This document shows positions 18,417 through 26,055 of a stretch of 64,000 bases of DNA, piece after piece. This stretch comes from Ktedonobacteraceae bacterium (GTDB lineage Bacteria; Chloroflexota; Ktedonobacteria; Ktedonobacterales; Ktedonobacteraceae). The notes beneath the pieces are model-generated. The model ran no database searches, was not told the origin of the DNA, and saw only the letters and a list, made by a program, of their open reading frames with translations. The stretch covers positions 16,714-80,713 of the forward strand of contig DASRBN010000034.1 in the NCBI GenBank assembly GCA_035653615.1, given 5' to 3'. The position numbers and the translations under genes were made by a program. The stretch's first letter is position 1, and each line of letters starts with the position of its first letter.

Positions 18417-19355
18417 ATGAACGACCTGAGTGTCTTTACGGGCAACGCAAATCGCCAGCTGGCCGCGTCAATCTGTAAACATCTGCGCATACCGCTCGGC
18501 GACGCCGACGTCTTTCAATTCAGCAACGAGAATATCTTCGTCAAAATTAATGAGAACGTGCGCGGCCACGACGTATTTGTCATCCAGCCATTCAGTTCGC
18601 CCGTCAACCGTTCCATCCTCGAACTGCTCATCATGATCGACGCCTTGAAACGCGCCTCCGCCGCGCGCATCACCGCCGTCATCCCCTACTACGCCTATGG
18701 CCGCACCGACAAAAAAGATCAGCCACGCGTGCCCATCACGGCCCGCCTCATCGCCGACTGCATCACGGTCGCCGGCGCGCATCGCGTGCTGACGATGGAC
18801 ATGCACGCCGGCCAGATTCAGGGCTTCTTCAACATTCCCGTCGATGAGCTCACGGCGCAAATCTTGCTGGCGCGTTACTTCACCCAGAAGGAACTGCTCG
18901 ATTTCACCGTCGTATCTGCCGATGAAGGCTTCGCTAAAAAAGCCCGCCAGCTCGCCGACCGCCTCAATGCCCCGCTCGCCATCATCGAAAAGCGCCGCCA
19001 CGGAAACAACGGTGTAACCGAAGCCATGGGCATCATCGGCAACGTCGAGGGCCGCCACGCCCTCATCATCGACGATGAGATCGACACCGCCGGTTCGCTG
19101 ACCCAGGCCGTGCGCATCGTACACGAACACGGCGCGCATAATATCTACTGCTGCGCCACCCACGGCATCTTCTCCGGCCCGGCCATCGAACGCTTGAAGG
19201 CCGCGCCTATCGAAGAAATCGTGGTCACCGACTCCATTCCCCTGGCCGAGCACAAGCGCTTACCCAACATGACGATTCTCTCCGTCGCCGAACTCTTCGC
19301 CGGCGCCATCAGTCGCATCCACGATGGGCGTTCCGTCACCGAACTCTTCCGCTGA
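18417..19355 (+). CDS. prs: Ribose-phosphate pyrophosphokinase (PRPP synthetase)
   Basis: 312 aa from the ATG at 18417, with GGAGGTGA six bases upstream; a GTG at 18411 lies inside that site. It makes PRPP from ribose 5-phosphate and ATP for nucleotide, His and Trp synthesis. Visible motifs are FSNENIFVKI (FxdGE-like substrate strand), YYAYGRTDKKDQPR (ATP loop), DMHAGQIQGFF (catalytic flexible site) and the PRPP loop LIIDDEIDTAGSL. All conserved motifs are intact and the length is typical. Confidence 0.93.
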   Translation: MNDLSVFTGNANRQLAASICKHLRIPLGDADVFQFSNENIFVKINENVRGHDVFVIQPFSSPVNRSILELLIMIDALKRASAARITAVIPYYAYGRTDKKDQPRVPITARLIADCITVAGAHRVLTMDMHAGQIQGFFNIPVDELTAQILLARYFTQKELLDFTVVSADEGFAKKARQLADRLNAPLAIIEKRRHGNNGVTEAMGIIGNVEGRHALIIDDEIDTAGSLTQAVRIVHEHGAHNIYCCATHGIFSGPAIERLKAAPIEEIVVTDSIPLAEHKRLPNMTILSVAELFAGAISRIHDGRSVTELFR

Positions 19356-19766
19356 TCGCTTTTAACAAATTTCATTATCGGTCCCGCCTGACTATTTTAT
19401 CAAAAACCATAATCGACTGCTACCTGGCTTCGCGGTCTGCCTTATGCATCCTGCTCACCTTTCCTCTCGTGGTATGATTACTTACACGGGCCGGGTGTAA
19501 GCCTCAGATGGTTACACTCTCCCTGACACTTTTTTCAGTGAAGATGATCGAGCGCGGACTCCCGCGGTGCTTACACAGGCGCCTGCTGCCCTGGTAGCCG
19601 CCCCAGGAGCCTATCACTGCCCGGAGGCCTGTCATTCTGAGCGAAACGAAGAATCTCTGCCCGCACGCGGATTCTTCGTTTCACTCAGAATGACATGCAC
19701 CGGGGTACTGCAAAAAAAACCTACTTGTATAAGTCCTCTCGGATGGCTACACGAAAGGAGTAAGCC
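19356..19766. other. Intergenic region with a long imperfect palindrome
   Basis: 411 bases between prs and the BNR protein. I see no gene. The only strong structure is the inverted repeat at 19630-19695, listed separately. A ribosome-binding site for the next gene (AAAGGAG) ends the region. Confidence 0.5.
19630..19695. repeat. Dispersed palindromic repeat, family R3
   Basis: Arms of 26 bases (19630-19655 and 19670-19695) pair with one G-U type mismatch. The core word TTCTGAGCG-AAGAATC recurs inverted at 55.5 kb and in a partial copy near 53.9 kb. It resembles small non-autonomous palindromic repeats found in multiple copies in large soil-bacterial genomes. Confidence 0.7.
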
Positions 19767-20804
19767 ATGATAAAGCTCTATGTCGCAATAGAAAAGGCTC
19801 TGGCAGTTGTAATTCAGCGCACCAATGGTTGGGAAGTCGATTTGAAGCTGACCGGCACCGATCCACAGTGCCTCGCGATAGACCCATTGCATCATGAACA
19901 AATTTACTGTGGCACCTTCGATCAGGGAATATGGCGCAGCAGCGACGCGGGCGCATCCTGGGAACATATTGGCGAAAAGATTCCATACGAGCGCATCATG
20001 TCGGTCGCCGTCAGCCCATTGGAGCAGGTTAATGGTTATGGCATCGTCTACGCGGGTACGGAACCGAGCGCCATCTTCCGCTCTGAAGATCGTGGCACTA
20101 CCTGGCGCGACCTGGCCGACCTGCGCCGGTTGCCCTCGGCCCCGACCTGGAGCTTTCCACCGCGGCCATATACCAGCCACATTCGCTGGATCACGCCCGA
20201 CCCCGTCTTTGCCGGTCGCGTCTTCGCGGCCGCTGAAGCGGGCGCCCTGGTACGCAGCCTGGATGGAGGCGAGACCTGGGAGGATCGCAAACCCGGCGGC
20301 CCATTCGATACGCACACGCTCGTCATGCCGCGTCAAATACCCAACCGGCTCTACTCAGCCGCCGGCGATGGCTTCATGCGGCCCGGCAGTGGCTTCGTCC
20401 AGAGCGATGATGGCGGCGAGACCTGGTACCGGCCCAACGAGGGCTTCCAATACAACTACCTGTGGAGCGTCGCCGTCGATCCTGTCGATGCTGAAACCCT
20501 CGTCGTCTCAGCCGCTCCCGGCCCGCAGCAGGCGCATAATCCCATGAGCGCGGAATCGGCCATCTATCGCCGCTCTCACGACAACAAATGGCAGCAGGTA
20601 GAACACGGATTGCCGGACTCACATGGGATGCTCGCCTCAGTGCTGGCGGCGCATGAAGCAGAACCCCATGTCTTCTATGCCGGAAACAATAAAGGCATCT
20701 TTCGCTCTGCCGATGCTGGACAGACCTGGGAGGGGTTATCGATTCCCTGGCCGACGGGGACGCGGGTAGGACGTGTACATGCGCTGGTCGCGGTGATGGA
20801 ATAA
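19767..20804 (+). CDS. BNR/Asp-box beta-propeller protein (sialidase-fold, function unknown)
   Basis: 345 aa with AAAGGAG eight bases before the ATG. At least five Asp-box turns are visible: SSDAGASWE, SEDRGTTWR, SLDGGETWE, SDDGGETWY and SADAGQTWE, spaced as in a five- or six-bladed propeller like those of YCF48 and exo-sialidase folds. There is no signal peptide, so it is probably cytoplasmic. The catalytic Arg triad and Tyr/Glu of true sialidases cannot be identified, so the enzymatic role is left open. Confidence 0.75.
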   Translation: MIKLYVAIEKALAVVIQRTNGWEVDLKLTGTDPQCLAIDPLHHEQIYCGTFDQGIWRSSDAGASWEHIGEKIPYERIMSVAVSPLEQVNGYGIVYAGTEPSAIFRSEDRGTTWRDLADLRRLPSAPTWSFPPRPYTSHIRWITPDPVFAGRVFAAAEAGALVRSLDGGETWEDRKPGGPFDTHTLVMPRQIPNRLYSAAGDGFMRPGSGFVQSDDGGETWYRPNEGFQYNYLWSVAVDPVDAETLVVSAAPGPQQAHNPMSAESAIYRRSHDNKWQQVEHGLPDSHGMLASVLAAHEAEPHVFYAGNNKGIFRSADAGQTWEGLSIPWPTGTRVGRVHALVAVME

Positions 20805-20836
20805 CCCCCAATCCCAAAAAGGAGAACAATAGCCTC

Positions 20837-21298
20837 GTGAAAATTGCCACGTTTGATGAAATTTCCGGTGAATTTCAGGAAAGAGTAAACAAAGCAGTCT
20901 GGTGCAACGTTGCCACCATCGATGCGAAAGGTCGCCCGCGCTCGCGTATCTTACATCCTATCTGGCAGGGAGAGATTGGGTGGATTACCACGCGGCGTGG
21001 AACCCCCAAAGAGCGGCACCTTCAGGAGCATCCCTATGTCTCCCTTGCCTACATAGCCGATGTTGTGAAGCCGGTATATGTAGATTGCAAAGCTGAGTGG
21101 ATAGAAGACCTGGGTATCAAGCAAGACATCTGGCAGCTTCTACAAAATACCCTGCCTCCCATGGGTTTCGATCCTGCTCCCATCTATGGCAGCGTCGATC
21201 ATCCCGCGTTTGGCCTGCTCAAAGTCACCCCGTGGAGGATTGAATTGACTTCGGTGGCGACGGTGCCACCAGAAAGGAAAATATGGTACGCGGTATAA
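20837..21298 (+). CDS. Pyridoxamine 5'-phosphate oxidase-like flavin split-barrel protein
   Basis: 153 aa from a GTG. The N-terminal pattern VWCNVATIDAKGRPRSRILHPIW, followed by GWITTRRGTPKERHLQEHPYVSLAY, is the FMN-binding split barrel of the PNPOx/general stress protein type. Members are FMN or F420 oxidoreductases. A tight site (AAAGGAGAA) is 11 bases upstream, somewhat far. It follows the BNR gene by 32 bases and may be co-transcribed. Confidence 0.75.
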   Translation: MKIATFDEISGEFQERVNKAVWCNVATIDAKGRPRSRILHPIWQGEIGWITTRRGTPKERHLQEHPYVSLAYIADVVKPVYVDCKAEWIEDLGIKQDIWQLLQNTLPPMGFDPAPIYGSVDHPAFGLLKVTPWRIELTSVATVPPERKIWYAV

Positions 21299-21348
21299 AT
21301 ATAGAACATCAGTCTACATAGCTTAGTAAGCATTATATTACGCGTGAG

Positions 21349-21378
21349 TTAGTCAGGTCAACTATTTTATGGTATAAT
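21349..21378 (+). promoter_or_regulatory. Possible promoter of der
   Basis: A consensus TATAAT lies at 21373-21378 with only a weak -35 (TTAGTC, 21349-21354) at 18 bases. The transcript would begin with a stem-loop (GGGCACCC 21410-21417 and GGGTGCCC 21424-21431) before the der ribosome-binding site. Confidence 0.4.
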
Positions 21379-21505
21379 GACCCACAAGCATAAACATCAA
21401 CAAACAAAGGGGCACCCCTACGTGGGTGCCCTCTCTATCGTGTAAACATTAAAGCTATGCGTATATAAAGCTCTACATATCGGAAAAAAGGGTGGAGGTG
21501 AACCT

Positions 21506-22921
21506 ATGAAGCCACTTGTCGCCATCGTTGGCCGCCCCAACGTTGGCAAATCAACATTTTTTAATCGCATGATCGGCAAGCGTGTAGCCGTCGTCGAAGA
21601 CCTGCCGGGTACGACCCGCGACCGCATCTACGGCGATACCGATTGGAATGGGCGCGAGTTCACGCTGATCGATACCGGCGGACTGGAACTCGGCAGCGAT
21701 ATTCCCGTTGGCCAGGTGGGACTCAACGGGCAGCCGGGCGATATCATGAAGGGCGTGCGCGCCCAGGCGGAACTCGCCATCGAAGAGGCCGACGTGATCG
21801 TCTTTATGGTCGATGCTCGTTCCGGCATCACCGCCGCCGATGAAGAGGTCGCCGACCTGCTGCGCCGCACCGAGAAGCCGGTTATTCTGGCCGCGAACAA
21901 GGCGGACAATGCGCGCCTGCGCCAGGATGTCGTCGAATTCTACTCGCTGGGCCTGGGCGATCCGATTGATCTCTCGTCGTTGCAAGGCGTCGGAACCGGC
22001 GACCTGCTCGACCGCATCGTCGAAGAACTTCCACCCGAAGAAGAACAGTCCGAGGAAGAAGAGGAAGATATTCCCCGCATCGCTATCGTGGGCCGTCCCA
22101 ACGTCGGCAAATCATCGCTGCTCAACGCCATCCTGGGCACGCAGCGCGCCATTGTCAGCGACGTGCCCGGCACCACCCGTGATGCCATCGATACCGAAGT
22201 CGAATTCCAGGGCCGCAAGATGATCCTTATCGATACTGCAGGTATCCGGCGGCGCGGGCGCATTGGCCCCGGCATCGAAAAATTCAGCGTCTTGCGCGCG
22301 ACCCGCGCGATCGAGCGCTGCGATGTAGCACTGCTCGTCATCGATGCCAGCGAAGGATTGGCGGCACAGGATACTCATATCGCGGGTGAAATTCACGAAC
22401 AGGCCAAAGGAGTGATCGTCGTCGTCAACAAGTGGGACCTGGCCCAGGCGCAGCGCCGTGCCGCCCGCGAAGGCCGTCCGCCCAAACCGGATGACGAAAT
22501 AGAAAGCGCCGAAGAGTATCGCAAAATCATCGCCGAGGGCCTGAAGTTCATTCCCTACGCGCCCATCGTCTTCACATCCGCGAGCACCGGCTATCACGTG
22601 CAGTCCCTACTGGAGACCGCGCTCAGCATCGCCGATATGCGTTACCTGCGCATACCCACCTCGCGGCTCAACGAGGTCGTGCGCGAGGCAGTGCGGCGTC
22701 ATAATCCGACCCTGTTTCGTGGCAAAACACTGAAGATTTACTATGCGACGCAGACGCAGGTGAATCCTCCCACCTTCGTCTTCTTCGTCAACGACCCGCA
22801 GGCGTTGCATTTTTCCTATGAACGCTATCTAGAAAATCAACTGCGCGAGGTATTCGGCTTTAAGGGTACGGCCATTCGCATGTTCTTCCGCGCGCGCCCC
22901 AAATCCGAACAAACGAGGTAA
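21506..22921 (+). CDS. der: Ribosome biogenesis GTPase Der (EngA)
   Basis: 471 aa with two consecutive G domains and a KH-like tail, the hallmark of Der, which matures the 50S subunit. G domain 1 has GRPNVGKST, LPGTTRD, DTGG and NKAD. An acidic linker (EEEQSEEEEED, about 174-186) leads to G domain 2 with GRPNVGKSS, VPGTTRD, DTAG and NKWD. The C-terminal KH-like domain carries the usual NPPTFVFFVN motif. GGAGGTGAA precedes the ATG. It is downstream of DUF512 and prs. Confidence 0.96.
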   Translation: MKPLVAIVGRPNVGKSTFFNRMIGKRVAVVEDLPGTTRDRIYGDTDWNGREFTLIDTGGLELGSDIPVGQVGLNGQPGDIMKGVRAQAELAIEEADVIVFMVDARSGITAADEEVADLLRRTEKPVILAANKADNARLRQDVVEFYSLGLGDPIDLSSLQGVGTGDLLDRIVEELPPEEEQSEEEEEDIPRIAIVGRPNVGKSSLLNAILGTQRAIVSDVPGTTRDAIDTEVEFQGRKMILIDTAGIRRRGRIGPGIEKFSVLRATRAIERCDVALLVIDASEGLAAQDTHIAGEIHEQAKGVIVVVNKWDLAQAQRRAAREGRPPKPDDEIESAEEYRKIIAEGLKFIPYAPIVFTSASTGYHVQSLLETALSIADMRYLRIPTSRLNEVVREAVRRHNPTLFRGKTLKIYYATQTQVNPPTFVFFVNDPQALHFSYERYLENQLREVFGFKGTAIRMFFRARPKSEQTR

Positions 22922-22940
22922 CACTACAACCTTTCCTGCT

Positions 22941-22970
22941 CATCCTCGTATAGATAATGATACGAGGGTG
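22941..22970 (+). terminator. Stem-loop after der
   Basis: CATCCTCGTAT pairs with ATACGAGGGTG around an 8-base loop, 20 bases after the der stop. There is no T-run, so termination would be weak or Rho-aided. Confidence 0.4.
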
Positions 22971-23021
22971 AGACATGGAAATGGACTAGAACATATCTAT
23001 CGCACCATTTTGCACATATAT

Positions 23022-23050
23022 TTGTCATGCTTTGAGGTATATGCTATATT
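23022..23050 (+). promoter_or_regulatory. Probable sigma-A promoter of the signalling cluster
   Basis: TTGTCA at 23022-23027, a 17-base spacer and TATATT at 23045-23050, 36 bases before the first PP2C gene. Confidence 0.55.
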
Positions 23051-23085
23051 GAGCTTGCAAATACCGTAATTAAAAGGAAAAACAT

Positions 23086-23985
23086 ATGTCATTAAAACTC
23101 ACTGCCGCATATAAAACTGACGTGGGGAAGCAAAGGGAACAAAACGAGGACAAACCCTACTCCTTTATCACCGAAGAGGGCGATAGCGGCCTCTTTATCG
23201 TCGCCGATGGTATGGGTGGCTACCAGGCCGGCGAGGTAGCCAGCAGGCTCGCCGTCGAAAAGATCAGCGAATCGCTCAAACCATTTTTCTTGCCGCTATC
23301 AGAGCAGCCAACGATTAAACTGACCCCTTTATCTGAGCAAGAAACGGTCAAGATACAGGCGATGGAGCCGCCGTCCCAAATCGCTTCCCAGGAGCCGTCC
23401 TCTGCCGCCGCCGCGCCGCAGAAAACACGCAAGCTCCCGGAGACATCCGTCGCTAAGAATGTCGAAGAGGGCCTGAAGGGTGCTATCCAGCAGGCAAACA
23501 AGGCCATCCTCAACTATGGCGAAGCGCAATCTTCCGCCCGCGGCCTCGGTTGTACCGTCACCGCGGCCCTTGTGCAGGGAAACACCGCCTATGTCGCCAA
23601 CATCGGTGATAGCCGCACCTACCTGTTTCGTAAAGGCGAACTGACGCCTTTAACGCGCGATCATTCGCTCGTAGCGCGGCTGGTCGAAGCAAAACAGATC
23701 GAGCCCGAAGACGTGTACACACACCCGCAGCGCAACCTGATCTATAAATCGTTGGGCGCGGGCCATAAAAGCGTCGACCCCGACATCTTCCATGAACACT
23801 TGCAGCCCGGCGATATCCTCCTGCTGTGTTCCGATGGCTTGTGGGAAATGGTGCATCCCTCCGACCTGGCCCGCGTGCTCGGCGAGCAACAGGACCCGCA
23901 AAAGGCCTGCGATATCTTGATCGACATGGCCAATGCCAATGGGGGCGAGGATAACATCACCGCCGTGATCGTGCATATAAGTTGA
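23086..23985 (+). CDS. PP2C-type protein phosphatase with a low-complexity insert
   Basis: 299 aa. PPM motifs are complete: QNEDKPY, VADGMGG (metal Asp), NIGDSRTYLF, TRDHS, CSDGLWEMV and GGEDNITAVIV. An insert of about 60 residues (73-130), Pro/Gln/Ser/Ala-rich, interrupts the fold after the first helix. It is cytosolic and dephosphorylates Ser/Thr-phosphoproteins in the usual model. The next gene, a kinase, starts ten bases after the stop, so the pair is the opposing arm of one switch. AAAGGAAAAA precedes the ATG. Confidence 0.92.
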   Translation: MSLKLTAAYKTDVGKQREQNEDKPYSFITEEGDSGLFIVADGMGGYQAGEVASRLAVEKISESLKPFFLPLSEQPTIKLTPLSEQETVKIQAMEPPSQIASQEPSSAAAAPQKTRKLPETSVAKNVEEGLKGAIQQANKAILNYGEAQSSARGLGCTVTAALVQGNTAYVANIGDSRTYLFRKGELTPLTRDHSLVARLVEAKQIEPEDVYTHPQRNLIYKSLGAGHKSVDPDIFHEHLQPGDILLLCSDGLWEMVHPSDLARVLGEQQDPQKACDILIDMANANGGEDNITAVIVHIS

Positions 23986-23995
23986 GGACGCGGGT

Positions 23996-25975
23996 ATGCC
24001 ACTGCCTTTAGGTACAATCCTTGATGGAAAATTCAAAATCATCCAGGTGCTGGGTGAAGGCGGCATGGGGACCGTCTATAAGGTTGAACAGGTCGGAAAA
24101 CCGGGCTACTATCGCGCAGTAAAGGAACTGCTCATCAACCCCAGTATGCCTGAGGAGGAGCGCAAAGCGGCCATCGAGCGCTTCGATAAAGAGATCGACC
24201 TGCTCTTCAAGCTGAAACATCCGCGCATTCCCTCCCTGATACTCAGCTTCCAGGAGCGAGGCAACTACTACTTCGTAATGGAATTCGTGCCTGGACGCAG
24301 CCTGGAGAAAATGCTGGAAGATACTAACGCGCCGCTAGACGAAGAATCGGTCGTGCGCTGGATGATTCAGGTGTGCGATGCGTTGAGCTACATTCACTCG
24401 CAGAACCCGCCCATCATCCTGCGTGACCTCAAACCTGGCAATATTATGGTCATGCCCGACGGCAATGTCGAACTGATCGACTTCGGCATCGCGCGCAGGT
24501 TCGACCCCAACAAACGCACCAACACTGAGAATTTAGGAACCATCTCCTACGCCTCGCCGGAGCATCTCGGCTCGATTACCGCGCCGGGACAGAGGCGTTC
24601 CGCGCAGAATCCCGGCAAGCTGGTACAAACGGATGCGCGCTCGGATATCTACTCGTTAGGGGCAACCATGTATCACCTGCTCACCAATCACGAGCCAGAG
24701 CCGATCCAGACACCTGCCCCCGGCAGCATCTACGCTAAAAATCCGCGCCTGCATACCATCCAGGTAGGCAATCGCATTATCTGTCCTGTCGAGCAGGTCA
24801 TCATCAAGGCCATGCAGCAGGACCCTACCCAGCGTTTTCAGAGCGCCGATGCTATGCGTGTAGCATTACAGCAGTGCCTGTCATACATCGCGGCTCCTGC
24901 CCCGGCCACCGTGCAGATTCCGGCGCTCTCGTCCAACGCCACCATCGTCGTACCCTCGACGGCAACAGGAAATGAGGTCATCTGCCCCAAGTGTGGCTAT
25001 CGCAATCGACCCGGCGCGAAGTTCTGCAAGCGTGATGGACAGCCTCTGACACACGGGGCAACAATTGTGCCGCCCCAGGTGCGAGCGCAGGTGGGCGTCC
25101 GGCCCCCGGCCCCTATTCGCGCCCGCCCCATCGGCTCGAGCAGCATCCAGCCGCGACCGGTCGGCTCCAGCGTTGTGCAGGCGCCGGACCCCACCACGGC
25201 CTATCGCCTGGGTCTGCAAGACCTGAACAACAAAAACTATACCGAAGCCATCAATCACTTCAAAATGGCCCAGGTTGCCGGCAGATCATCCTACGACGTG
25301 TCCTACAACCTTGGTCGCGCTTACCGCCAGTATGGGCAATCGGTCAAAGACAAAGACAGGAACCTGTTCAACGATAATATAAAGCTGGCAGCCGAACAGT
25401 TCGAACAGGCAATCGCGGCCCGGTCGAATTCTTTCGATAGTTACTTCCAGCTGGGTATGTGCTATCATGACCTGGAACTCTATCCTAAGGCCATAGAGGC
25501 TTTCAAGGGCGCGCTCCGGCTCGCCCCGCAGGACCCGGCGGTCTACTTCCAGTTGGGCAAGGTCGCCGAAGACCAGGGCTATAACCTTGAAGCCGAGGCC
25601 TATTTCCTGGAAGGCCTCAAAATTAATCCCAGGCACGCGCTGATCCTGATAGAGCTGGGACGTCTCTACCTGAAAATGAATCAGGCCCAATCTGCTATCA
25701 GCGTCCTGCGCCAGGCCACGCAGCAGGAGCCAGGCATGTGGGAGGGCTGGTATGAACTTGGCCGCGCCCACATGAAAGCACGCGAATGGAAGGTAGCGCT
25801 CAGCGCCCTCGAGCAGGCGCGGCAATGGAATCCCGGCGTCTCCGAGATCTACAGCGCCATGGCAAGCTGCTACCTTAAGTCGGGAAAAAAGAATGAAGCC
25901 CGCCAGATGATACGCGAGGCGCTGCAATATGATCCTAATAATGTCGAGGCTAACCGTTTACAAAAGCAATTATAG
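23996..25975 (+). CDS. Ser/Thr protein kinase with zinc ribbon and TPR repeats
   Basis: 659 aa. The kinase domain (about 10-285) has the G-loop GEGGMGTVYK, AVKEL, DFG as LIDFGIA and the APE-like SPEHLG. The catalytic loop is ILRDLKPGNIM, so the usual His of HRD is Leu while Arg-Asp is kept. A zinc ribbon (CPKCG...CKRDG, about 328-350) follows a linker. The last 250 residues are TPR-type helices for partner binding. No transmembrane segment is seen, so it is cytosolic. It is coupled to the preceding phosphatase. Confidence 0.92.
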   Translation: MPLPLGTILDGKFKIIQVLGEGGMGTVYKVEQVGKPGYYRAVKELLINPSMPEEERKAAIERFDKEIDLLFKLKHPRIPSLILSFQERGNYYFVMEFVPGRSLEKMLEDTNAPLDEESVVRWMIQVCDALSYIHSQNPPIILRDLKPGNIMVMPDGNVELIDFGIARRFDPNKRTNTENLGTISYASPEHLGSITAPGQRRSAQNPGKLVQTDARSDIYSLGATMYHLLTNHEPEPIQTPAPGSIYAKNPRLHTIQVGNRIICPVEQVIIKAMQQDPTQRFQSADAMRVALQQCLSYIAAPAPATVQIPALSSNATIVVPSTATGNEVICPKCGYRNRPGAKFCKRDGQPLTHGATIVPPQVRAQVGVRPPAPIRARPIGSSSIQPRPVGSSVVQAPDPTTAYRLGLQDLNNKNYTEAINHFKMAQVAGRSSYDVSYNLGRAYRQYGQSVKDKDRNLFNDNIKLAAEQFEQAIAARSNSFDSYFQLGMCYHDLELYPKAIEAFKGALRLAPQDPAVYFQLGKVAEDQGYNLEAEAYFLEGLKINPRHALILIELGRLYLKMNQAQSAISVLRQATQQEPGMWEGWYELGRAHMKAREWKVALSALEQARQWNPGVSEIYSAMASCYLKSGKKNEARQMIREALQYDPNNVEANRLQKQL

Positions 25976-25990
25976 TGTACTGCGGCATCC

Positions 25991-26020
25991 TGTAGGGACA
26001 GCGCCTCGTGCCTGTCCTCT
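25991..26020 (+). repeat. Dispersed palindromic repeat R1, copy 1
   Basis: TGTAGGGACAGCGCCTCGTGCCTGTCCTC-type element whose ends pair (GGGACAG with CTGTCC, inner GCC with GGC). It lies 15 bases after the kinase stop. Four further copies lie between 30.5 and 32.4 kb. Confidence 0.75.
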
Positions 26021-26055
26021 GCGGGTCCAGGAGAATATATAAAAGGAGGGCAGCC

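Noticed and set aside
18468..19253. 261-codon antisense ORF over prs
   Set aside because: Shadow frame with Asp/Gly/Val bias; prs is complete and certain.
21409..21431. Leader hairpin before der as a riboswitch
   Set aside because: It is a single GC stem without conserved riboswitch elements; kept only as part of the promoter entry.
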